DNA of 64,000 nt from Sphingomonadaceae bacterium. GTDB taxonomy: Bacteria > Pseudomonadota > Alphaproteobacteria > Sphingomonadales > Sphingomonadaceae. The position numbers and the translations under genes were made by a program. How positions within the stretch are numbered: position 1 is the stretch's first letter; each line of letters opens with the position of its first letter. The stretch lies in contig JAECRT010000001.1 in the NCBI GenBank assembly GCA_016000085.1, forward strand, positions 62,001 to 126,000, given 5' to 3'. Below, one piece after another: positions 43,030 through 50,375 of this stretch. A model generated the notes under the pieces. It did not search any database, was not told the DNA's origin, and saw nothing but the letters and a program-made list of their open reading frames with translations.

Positions 43030-44103
43030 ATGACGGACATTTTCTCTCCTGTGACATTGGGCGACATCGCTCTTTCCAACCGCATCGTCATGGCGCCGAT
43101 GACCCGCGACCGTGCCGGGCCGAACGACGAACCCACGCCGATCATGGTCGATTATTATCGGCAGCGTGCGTCCGCGGGCCTGATCATTACCGAAGGCACC
43201 CAGCCATCGCCGGCCGGAAAGGGCTATTGGCGCACCCCTGGCATCCATAGCGAGGCGCAAGTCGATGGATGGCGTCAGGTCACTGACGCGGTGCATGGCG
43301 CAGGCGGCAAAATCGTCATGCAGATCATGCATGTCGGGCGCGCCGCTGTGCAGGCCAACAAGGATGCCGACGCCGAAACCGTGGCCCCGTCGGCAATTCC
43401 ATGTTCTGACAAGATTCCGGGGCCGGACGGCGTGCCGGTTGAAACGGCGATGCCACGCGCTTTGGAAACCGATGAGATTGCTGGGGTTGTTGCCGAATAT
43501 GTGACCGCCGCACGCAATGCGATCGCTGCCGGCATGGATGGTGTCGAACTGCATTGCGCCAGTGGCTATTTGCCCATGCAATTCCTGTCTTCCAACAGCA
43601 ATCAGCGCACCGATCGCTATGGCGGATCAGTGGAAAACCGCATCCGTTTCGTTGTTGAAGTACTCGAGGCGCTTGCGGAGGCCATCGGGCCGGGAAGGGT
43701 AGGCTTTCGTATCTGCCCCGGCGTCAAGTTCAATGGCATGGACGACGCGAACCCGCACGAAACCTATACAGCGCTGCTGAAGGCCGTGGACGGCATGGGG
43801 TTAGCCTATTGTCATCTGATCCACATCCCCCTCGATGAGCAGGATGCACTGGATCTGGTGCGGGAAAACTGGAACGGCGCGGTCATAGAAAACAGCGGAC
43901 TGACGCTGGACAAGGCACAAGCGGTGCTGGCGGAAGGGAAAGCACAGGCCGTGTCCTTCGGCTATCTTTTCATCGCCAATCCCGATCTGGTCGAACGCTT
44001 CCGCGCGGGCGCATCGCTGGCCAAGGGTAATCGCGCCAACCTCTACACGGGCGAAGGCGACGATCGCAAAGGTTACACCGATTATCCGATGGTGGGTGCT
44101 TGA
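43030..44103 (+). CDS. Old Yellow Enzyme family ene-reductase
   Basis: 357-residue FMN-dependent NADH:flavin oxidoreductase that reduces activated C=C bonds. IVMAPMTRDRAGPNDEP, QIMHVGRA and QRTDRYGGSVENR are diagnostic. The substrate-carbonyl-binding pair, normally His-x-x-Asn, is His175 and Ser178 here (ELHCASGY). The track start at 42793 lies inside the NTF2-like gene in another frame; ATG 43030 gives the normal OYE N-terminus. An enone in an unsaturated 3-oxosteroid would be a natural substrate class (inference). Confidence 0.9.
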   Translation: MTDIFSPVTLGDIALSNRIVMAPMTRDRAGPNDEPTPIMVDYYRQRASAGLIITEGTQPSPAGKGYWRTPGIHSEAQVDGWRQVTDAVHGAGGKIVMQIMHVGRAAVQANKDADAETVAPSAIPCSDKIPGPDGVPVETAMPRALETDEIAGVVAEYVTAARNAIAAGMDGVELHCASGYLPMQFLSSNSNQRTDRYGGSVENRIRFVVEVLEALAEAIGPGRVGFRICPGVKFNGMDDANPHETYTALLKAVDGMGLAYCHLIHIPLDEQDALDLVRENWNGAVIENSGLTLDKAQAVLAEGKAQAVSFGYLFIANPDLVERFRAGASLAKGNRANLYTGEGDDRKGYTDYPMVGA

Positions 44104-44135
44104 GCCCTGGCGTCGCAATCCAAAAGGAGAGAGGG

Positions 44136-44927
44136 ATGGTTAAGCTATTAGAAGGGCGCAGCGCGCTCGTGACCGGAGGTGGTCAGGGCGTAGGGCAGGG
44201 TATCGCGCGTTCGCTCGCTGAAGCTGGTGCAAATGTCGCTATTGCCCAGCGCAATGCGGAGCAGGGCGAGGCAGAGGCGGAATATCTACGCAATGCACAC
44301 GGCATCGACGCTTTTTTCATCCAGACCGACGTGACCAAGAGTGCCGAGGTCGAGGCTATGGTCGAGGCCGCGCATGAGCGGTTCGGTCGGCTTGATATCC
44401 TCGTCAACAATGCGGGTGCCAGCTTTCCGAAGCGGATTGAGAACCATAGCGATGGGGATATGGAAGGCTCCTTCGCGCTCAACTATTATGCCGTGTTTTG
44501 GGCCATGAAGGCTGCGTTCCCGATCATGAAGGCGCATGGCTATGGCCGCGTGATCAATCTGGGATCGCTCAATGGTGTCAACGCGCACATGTTCACCGTG
44601 GCCTATAACGCCAGCAAGGAAGCAATGCGGGCCTTGACCCGGACTGCGGCTGTCGAATGGGGCGGCGCAGGCATTACCTGCAACATAATCTGCCCATCGG
44701 CGACCAGTCCAGCGGCGCGGGACTATTTTGCGAACAATCCCGAAATGACCGATGCGATCCTGAAACAGGTGCCGGCCGGGCGCTTTGGCGATGCTGAGAA
44801 GGATATAGGCCCACTCGCCGTTTTCCTGGCCAGCGAGGGTAGTGGTTATTTGAGCGGTAATACCTTCTTTGCTGACGGCGGTTCGTCGGTGAATGGCGTG
44901 GCTTGGCGGCCTGAAGTCGAGGATTGA
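44136..44927 (+). CDS. SDR family oxidoreductase
   Basis: 263-residue classical SDR with complete motifs: TGGGQGVGQG loop, NNAG at 91-94, Ser144, Tyr157 and Lys161. AAGGAGAGAGGG immediately precedes the ATG at 44136; the track start at 44100 overlaps the OYE gene. C-terminal SGNTFFADGGSSVNG is normal. Co-transcribed with the OYE and the next SDR; alcohol or ketone interconversion on the same scaffold is likely, substrate unknown. Confidence 0.88.
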   Translation: MVKLLEGRSALVTGGGQGVGQGIARSLAEAGANVAIAQRNAEQGEAEAEYLRNAHGIDAFFIQTDVTKSAEVEAMVEAAHERFGRLDILVNNAGASFPKRIENHSDGDMEGSFALNYYAVFWAMKAAFPIMKAHGYGRVINLGSLNGVNAHMFTVAYNASKEAMRALTRTAAVEWGGAGITCNIICPSATSPAARDYFANNPEMTDAILKQVPAGRFGDAEKDIGPLAVFLASEGSGYLSGNTFFADGGSSVNGVAWRPEVED

Positions 44928-44929
44928 TC

Positions 44930-45730
44930 ATGATGGAAAGATTAAAGGGAAAACGTGCTGTCGTTACCGGCGGCGCGCAAGGGATTGGCGCGGCCATCGC
45001 ACGGCGCCTGGCAGTAGAGGGCGCGACGGTCGCCATACTGGACCTTGACGCAACCGCCGCGAGCGCAGTGCTTCCTGCGCCGCACGTCGGCATCGCCTGC
45101 GACGTACGGGACACGGCCTCCGTCGATGCGGCCTTTGCACAGGCGAAGGCCGCGCTGGGCGGTGTCGATGTGCTGGTCAACAATGCGGGGCGCGGAAGTG
45201 CGCCGGGCGACGGTATGGACAAATATTATGCCGCGCAGGCGCAGCAGGCTGCGGGTGAAGCGGTGTTCGTTGACCAGACGATCCATTGTTCGGATGAGGG
45301 CTGGGCCGGAGTGATGGCCGTGACGCTGGACGGCACCTTCCGTTGCAGTCGCGCAGCCGTGCGCATCATGGCTGAACAGGGCGGGGGCGGGGCCATCGTC
45401 AACATTGCCTCCACATCGGGAGTGAAGGGCGATGGTCCCGTGCCGTACTGCGCGGCCAAGGCGGCGGTCCTGGGCATGACACGGGCAATGGCGCGCGAGT
45501 TGGCCGATCGTGGGATCCGCGTCAATGCGGTCAATCCGGGTGCAACGGAGACACCTATCTATGCCACGCTCCCTTCCGAACTGAAGGACGCCATAGCGGC
45601 CGACAGCCTGATGAAGCGGCTAGCCCATCCAGATGAAATTGCGGGCGCGGTGGCGTTTTTGGCGGGTGATGACGGCAGATTCGCCACGGGCAGCATCGTG
45701 ACAGTTAATGGCGGCGCCTGGTTTACCTGA
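44930..45730 (+). CDS. SDR family oxidoreductase with an insertion after NNAG
   Basis: 266-residue SDR: TGGAQGIGAA loop, NNAG at 84-87, Ser161 or Ser163, Tyr173 and Lys177. Between NNAG and helix 4 there is about twenty extra residues (RGSAPGDGMDKYYAAQAQQA) compared with its neighbour, which may shape the substrate pocket. The TTG at 44924 overlaps the preceding stop; ATG 44930 is more plausible. It closes the operon and is followed by a stem-loop. Confidence 0.87.
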   Translation: MMERLKGKRAVVTGGAQGIGAAIARRLAVEGATVAILDLDATAASAVLPAPHVGIACDVRDTASVDAAFAQAKAALGGVDVLVNNAGRGSAPGDGMDKYYAAQAQQAAGEAVFVDQTIHCSDEGWAGVMAVTLDGTFRCSRAAVRIMAEQGGGGAIVNIASTSGVKGDGPVPYCAAKAAVLGMTRAMARELADRGIRVNAVNPGATETPIYATLPSELKDAIAADSLMKRLAHPDEIAGAVAFLAGDDGRFATGSIVTVNGGAWFT

Positions 45731-45773
45731 GACGCGATGGTAGACGAAACGGCATGGGGCAGTTGGACAGCTA

Positions 45774-45795
45774 GGTCGCAATCGTGAATGCGACC
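45774..45795. terminator. Stem-loop after SDR operon
   Basis: Perfect 7-bp stem GGTCGCA and TGCGACC with an 8-base loop, 43 bases after the SDR stop. A modest candidate terminator without a T-run. Confidence 0.4.
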
Positions 45796-45925
45796 CGCAG
45801 GATTTCGCATCAAATTCATCTACCCCTTCGCCAATTACCCGACGTGGGCTGGGAGATAATGGATCTCGAATGCTGCGCAGATTGGCACAATACCTCCCAT
45901 TATCATCATTGATTGCGAAAAATAT

Positions 45926-46021
45926 ATCAAATCTAATGCTGCGTTATTGGCTAGCCGCGCCGCAGCCTATATCACCGTCCAAACTTTGATAGTGGACGGC
46001 GGGCAGACCAAAGCGTTCTGA
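45926..46021 (+). pseudogene. Remnant of an SDR gene (C-terminal end only)
   Basis: An open stretch ending at a TGA (46019-46021) translates to ...LLASRAAAYITVQTLIVDGGQTKAF. This is the hallmark SDR C-terminus (AxYITGQTLxVDGG) with Gly changed to Val, and nothing upstream in frame encodes the rest of an SDR. It directly precedes the flavoprotein ribosome site. I read it as the surviving tail of a deleted SDR gene that once stood before the flavoprotein, too short for the ORF track. Confidence 0.7.
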
Positions 46022-46052
46022 TTCGTCGCGCAAGAGAGACGAGGATCCAGAC

Positions 46053-47519
46053 TTGGCCGATATATCGCTGCACCGACCTTTTCCCGCGTCCGAGGTTAAG
46101 GCGTGGGATTATGAAACCGATGTTGCTGTTATCGGCTTTGGCGCAACGGGCGCGTGCGCCGCGATCGAGGCCGCGAATGATGGCGCACGCGTCATGCTAT
46201 TCGAGCGCGGATCTGGCAGCGGCGGCGCGTCAGCCCTGTCCGGCGGCGAGATTTATATTGGCGGCGGTGGCGGGACGGATGCTCAGCGTGCCGCAGGCTT
46301 TGAAGACACTACCCATGATTTTGCGGCATATCTCAAAGCAGCAGGCGGACCCTGCGCCGATGATGCCAAATGCGAACTCTATGCGCGCGAGGCGCTTAAA
46401 CATTATGAATGGCTAAAAGCCCAGGGCGTGCCCTATCGCGGTAACTACCTGCCCGGGAAGCATATCGAGCCAACCGACGATTCAACGCTGATCTGGTCGG
46501 GCAGCGAGGCGGCTTGGCCGTTCTGTGACCTGGCAAAACCCGCTCCACGCGGGCATGTGATCGCGCATATGGGCTGGGGCGGTGGACGGCCCTTGATCGA
46601 TTTGCTCGAAAGCCGTGCTCGTGACTTAGGTGTGCAGGTAGAAACGGACGCACGCGCCGTAGCGCTAGTGCAGGACGAGGCGCAACGCGTGGTTGGTGCC
46701 GTCGTGCGCATCGACAATCAGAATCTCTTTGTCCGTGCGGCCAAGGGCATTGTTCTGGCGACAGGCGGTTTTGTCTTTAACGAAGATATGCGACGCCGTT
46801 ACTGCCCAGAAACCTTCAAGATCAGCAGCCCTATCGGCGATCAGGATGATGGGTCGGGCATAGAATTGGGCGTGAGTGTCGGCGGTGATGCGGTCCATAT
46901 GGAACAATTTTTCACAACTTGTCCGTGGACCATGCCGGAACCGCAGGCCCATGGCGTATTCGTCAATCAGGCTGGCCAGCGTTTCATCAACGAGGATTGC
47001 TATCATGGCCGCGTGAGCCGGTGCGCAATCGACCAACTGGGCGACAGGGTATATTTGTTGCTCGACATCGCTCATTTCGATCAGCCGTTGGAAATGGCCG
47101 GGATCACCGTCGCTGGAACTGGCGAAAGCTGGGAAGAGGTTGAGGTGGAACTGGAAATGGCGCCCGGTACATTGAGCGCCACCATGGCTTTCTACAATGC
47201 CCAGGCGGCGGAGGGGCGCGACCCGCTGTTTCACAAACGCCTGCCGATTCTGACGCCGCTGGACCAAGGACCGTTCGTGGCGCTCGAGTTGAATTTTGCG
47301 AGCAGCTATTTCAGCTTTTTCACGCTGGGGGGGCTGCGCACCTCAACCGATGGTGAAGTACTGAACCGTGCTGGAGTAGCGGTTCCGGGCCTGTTCGCCG
47401 CCGGACGCTGCACGTCCGGACTACCTGCCTGGGGGCATGGTTATAGTTCTGGCCTCAGCCTGGCGGATTGCACATTTTTCGGCCGTCAAGCCGGGAAGGC
47501 AGCCGCCGCTGCCAAGTAG
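46053..47519 (+). CDS. FAD-dependent 3-ketosteroid dehydrogenase-like flavoprotein
   Basis: 488 residues from a TTG start. The N-terminal Rossmann motif DVAVIGFGATGACAAIEAA binds FAD; ASALSGGEIYIGGGGGTD and ATGGFVFNEDM are typical of the fumarate reductase/KstD superfamily, and the C-terminal GLFAAGRCTSGLPAWGHGYSSGLSLADC closes the FAD site. The first of these resembles Delta4-(5alpha)-ketosteroid dehydrogenases, so a steroid ring dehydrogenation role is likely but not proven; soluble fumarate-reductase-like enzymes are the alternative. No signal peptide. Confidence 0.83.
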   Translation: MADISLHRPFPASEVKAWDYETDVAVIGFGATGACAAIEAANDGARVMLFERGSGSGGASALSGGEIYIGGGGGTDAQRAAGFEDTTHDFAAYLKAAGGPCADDAKCELYAREALKHYEWLKAQGVPYRGNYLPGKHIEPTDDSTLIWSGSEAAWPFCDLAKPAPRGHVIAHMGWGGGRPLIDLLESRARDLGVQVETDARAVALVQDEAQRVVGAVVRIDNQNLFVRAAKGIVLATGGFVFNEDMRRRYCPETFKISSPIGDQDDGSGIELGVSVGGDAVHMEQFFTTCPWTMPEPQAHGVFVNQAGQRFINEDCYHGRVSRCAIDQLGDRVYLLLDIAHFDQPLEMAGITVAGTGESWEEVEVELEMAPGTLSATMAFYNAQAAEGRDPLFHKRLPILTPLDQGPFVALELNFASSYFSFFTLGGLRTSTDGEVLNRAGVAVPGLFAAGRCTSGLPAWGHGYSSGLSLADCTFFGRQAGKAAAAAK

Positions 47520-47720
47520 GCGGCGGTCGCAGGATGATGGCGGGCAGGGCGGTCCGCGTGATTGGTCAGTTCCGTTGCGATCGGATTGAAAAGGTTGGCA
47601 TCGTCGGTGTCCCACTTAGTGAGTGATAATCCAGGGCATCAAAAATTTAGAACAGCATCGCGCTGATGATGTTGGGTTTCCATTTATAAAAAATGATTTT
47701 TCAGAGGGGGCTTGGGGTCG

Positions 47721-49739
47721 ATGAACGCATCGAAAACGCAGCAGGATGCCACAAATCGTCGGTCGGGACGTATGGGTCGACGGGTGGTTATAGGCGTTGT
47801 TGGGGCGGCTGCCATTGTGGCGCTCATGGCGGCAACTGACTCATTTTCCTGGTTCCGGGCACGACCCGTCATCGATTATAGCGGTCCAATTGCGGCATGG
47901 ACACAATGGGGCGGAGATAGCGGAGGCGCACGTTATTCCCCCCTGACGCAGATCACCGCAGAAAATGTCTGGTCTCTCAAACCGGCATGGACCTATCATA
48001 TCGGCGCCGTCACCGCTCCTGAACCCATTTCACCGACTTTCGAGGCGACACCTATCACAGCCGAGGGCCGACTTTACGTCTGCTCGGGCGGTGGCCGCAT
48101 CGCGGCGGTCGATCCGGAAACGGGTAAGGAAATCTGGGCGGTAGACCCGAAGTCGGATAATTTCAGCACCTATTTGCTGAACTGCCGGGGCGTCACCTAT
48201 GCCCGGGATGCAGCCACCAAAGCTGGAGAGGCCTGTTCTGGACGGATTTTTGCGGGAACGCTCGACGGCAGGCTGATCGCGCTCGATTCCGTGACCGGGC
48301 GGGCGTGCCGTTCCTTCGGCGCCCACGGCATTCTCGATCTCAAGCCGGGGCTTGGCAAGCAAGAGCGCGGCGATCTGTCGATCTCGTCACCCCCGGTGAT
48401 TATCGATAACAAAATTGTCGTCAACGGGCGGATCGTCGACAATATGAGGGCCGATGTGCCTGCTGGCGCCATCCGCGCATTTGATGTGCATAGCGGAAAG
48501 CCGGCCTGGTCATGGAACGCCTTGCCACCGGGCATGGACGACGCCCGGAATGCACCGTCAGGCGAGCAGTTCGTGCGCGGCACGCCCAATTCGTGGGCAC
48601 CCATGTCGGCTGATCCCAAACTAAATCTCGTCTATGTTCCGATGGGAAACCCTGCGGTTGATCATTTCGGCGGAAATCGCAACGGGATTGACTATTATGG
48701 CAGTTCGGTTGTTGCGCTCGATGCGGCGACCGGTGCCGTCCGCTGGCACTTCCAGATCGTGCATCATGACGTTTGGGACTATGATATCCCGGCGCAGCCG
48801 ACGCTGTTCGAATTCCCAACCGCAAGCGGCCCGGTACCTGCTCTCGCCCAGACCACCAAGCAGGGCCATATCTTCATTCTGGATCGGCGCACCGGCAGGC
48901 CGCTTTCCCCGGTTATTGAGCGACCGGTGCCACAGGGCGGGGTGGCAAGTGAACACCTGGCCCCGACACAGCCTTTCCCGGCCAATCCGGCTTTCATCAT
49001 TCGCGATCCAGACCTGACCGAAGACGACATGTGGGGCTTTACCTTTTACGATAAGGGGAAATGCAAGGCGCAGTTCCGAGCCGCCGATTATAAAGGTCTG
49101 TTTACGCCACCCTCGACGAAGGGCTGGATTCAGTTTCCAAGTTTTCAGGGTGCTTCGAATTGGGGTGGCGTGACGATCGATCCGGAACGCGGAATCCTCA
49201 TCGCGAATACGCAACAGGTCGCATCGGTCATGAAATTGGTGCCACAAGCGGAAATCGCCGTGCGACAGAAAGCCGGGGATCAAATTATACCGACCAAAGG
49301 AGCGCCCTATGGTCTATCCATGAAGCCTTTGCTTTCGCCCTTTGGAGCGCCCTGCAACCGTCCGCCGTGGGGCACATTGACGGCGATCGATCTAAAGGCC
49401 GGCAAGCGCCTTTGGGAGGTTCCCTTTGGCACGACCCGGGACCAGGCGCCGTTTCCTCTCTGGCTGAAACTGGGCGTGCCTAATTTGGGAGGCTCGATTG
49501 TAACCGCATCTGGCCTCATTTTCATCGGTGCGGCGACGGATAATTATTTGCGAGCCTATGACATTCGCACAGGCAAGCAACTTTGGCGTACACGCCTTCC
49601 CGCCGGCGGGCAGGCGACGCCAATGACCTATCGACTAAGCAAAAATGGCCGCCAATATGTCGTCATTGCTGCTGGAGGACATAAATATCTCGGTACCGGC
49701 AGCGGAGATGCACTTGTGGCTTACGCGCTGCCGCAATGA
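47721..49739 (+). CDS. PQQ-dependent membrane dehydrogenase, glucose/quinate/shikimate type
   Basis: 672-residue quinoprotein from ATG 47721 (AGAGGGGG upstream; the track TTG at 47712 is too close to it). One membrane segment at about 21-38 anchors a periplasmic eight-bladed propeller; WGGDSGGARYSPLTQI, CSGGGRIAAVDPETGKEIW and HHDVWDYDIPAQPTL match membrane glucose dehydrogenase. That enzyme normally has five membrane helices, so this is a shortened form. It would oxidise an alcohol in the periplasm and pass electrons to ubiquinone. PQQ synthesis genes are not in the window. Confidence 0.88.
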   Translation: MNASKTQQDATNRRSGRMGRRVVIGVVGAAAIVALMAATDSFSWFRARPVIDYSGPIAAWTQWGGDSGGARYSPLTQITAENVWSLKPAWTYHIGAVTAPEPISPTFEATPITAEGRLYVCSGGGRIAAVDPETGKEIWAVDPKSDNFSTYLLNCRGVTYARDAATKAGEACSGRIFAGTLDGRLIALDSVTGRACRSFGAHGILDLKPGLGKQERGDLSISSPPVIIDNKIVVNGRIVDNMRADVPAGAIRAFDVHSGKPAWSWNALPPGMDDARNAPSGEQFVRGTPNSWAPMSADPKLNLVYVPMGNPAVDHFGGNRNGIDYYGSSVVALDAATGAVRWHFQIVHHDVWDYDIPAQPTLFEFPTASGPVPALAQTTKQGHIFILDRRTGRPLSPVIERPVPQGGVASEHLAPTQPFPANPAFIIRDPDLTEDDMWGFTFYDKGKCKAQFRAADYKGLFTPPSTKGWIQFPSFQGASNWGGVTIDPERGILIANTQQVASVMKLVPQAEIAVRQKAGDQIIPTKGAPYGLSMKPLLSPFGAPCNRPPWGTLTAIDLKAGKRLWEVPFGTTRDQAPFPLWLKLGVPNLGGSIVTASGLIFIGAATDNYLRAYDIRTGKQLWRTRLPAGGQATPMTYRLSKNGRQYVVIAAGGHKYLGTGSGDALVAYALPQ

Positions 49740-49751
49740 TCATGACGTGTC

Positions 49752-49778
49752 GACGCGGGCGAATGACACGCCCGCGTC
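49752..49778. terminator. Stem-loop between convergent genes
   Basis: Perfect 9-bp stem GACGCGGGC and GCCCGCGTC with a 9-base loop, 12 bases after the quinoprotein stop and followed by TATTAA. It probably ends transcription from both the quinoprotein and the VOC gene. Confidence 0.5.
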
Positions 49779-49814
49779 TATTAACGATCTCGATCGTGGC
49801 GGAGCCACCTTCAT

Positions 49815-50270
49815 TCACTCGCTGTGTCTGGGTTCAATTCTTGCGAGGCTGATGGCAAAGCCGCATCGCTCAGCAGTATCCAGATTGAACTCCTGGTATC
49901 TGATAAACATGCCTCCCAAATGCCGGTCAATTTCGGCCTGCGTGTAGTCTAGGGCGTGAACGGACCTGTAGCCGTCGCGTGTCGCCCGTTCCATCGCGGC
50001 ATCGCCGTCATCCACGTTGAAGAACACGTTCATCACGCCTTCTCCATGCGTCGCCAGAAATGCGGACACGGCGCTGCTTTCCTCACGACCCGGGAGAGGA
50101 GCGCACAACTCGATGCCCGCATCCCACGCGATGGATACACCTATGCCAAAGGGCTCTCCGGTCCAATGCGCGTCGACAAAAGTTGCGCCCAGGAGATCGT
50201 GATATCTTCGCTTTGCAATTTCCAGATTGCGTACTGCAATCATGATACGGTTCACGCCTTTGACACCCAT
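49815..50270 (-). CDS. VOC (glyoxalase/dioxygenase superfamily) protein
   Basis: 151-residue single-chain VOC protein with two beta-alpha-beta-beta-beta modules: GVNRIMIAVRNLEIAKRRYHDLLGA begins the first and GVMNVFFNVDDGDAAMERATRDGY the second. Members include isomerases, epimerases, glyoxalases and antibiotic-binding proteins. The metal-ligand positions cannot be assigned with confidence. It lies 105 bases downstream of the FadH-like gene on the same strand, perhaps in the same transcript. Confidence 0.8.
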   Translation of the reverse strand: MGVKGVNRIMIAVRNLEIAKRRYHDLLGATFVDAHWTGEPFGIGVSIAWDAGIELCAPLPGREESSAVSAFLATHGEGVMNVFFNVDDGDAAMERATRDGYRSVHALDYTQAEIDRHLGGMFIRYQEFNLDTAERCGFAISLARIEPRHSE

Positions 50271-50375
50271 AATTCTCTCCTTTGGGGATATTGATCACCC
50301 TGCGCTTAAATGTGCCAGTCTCCAGCGGTCCAGACATGCGGATGGCCAGAGCCTGTTCATAATATCGTGTTGCCA

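Larger units (their letters stand above)
45731..46052. other. Intergenic stretch with stem-loop and SDR remnant
   Basis: 322 bases between the SDR and the flavoprotein genes. It holds a stem-loop near its start, the degenerate 3' end of an SDR gene in its last third, and the GAGACGAGG ribosome site for the flavoprotein. No intact open frame is present. This looks like the scar of a deleted gene. Confidence 0.55.
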
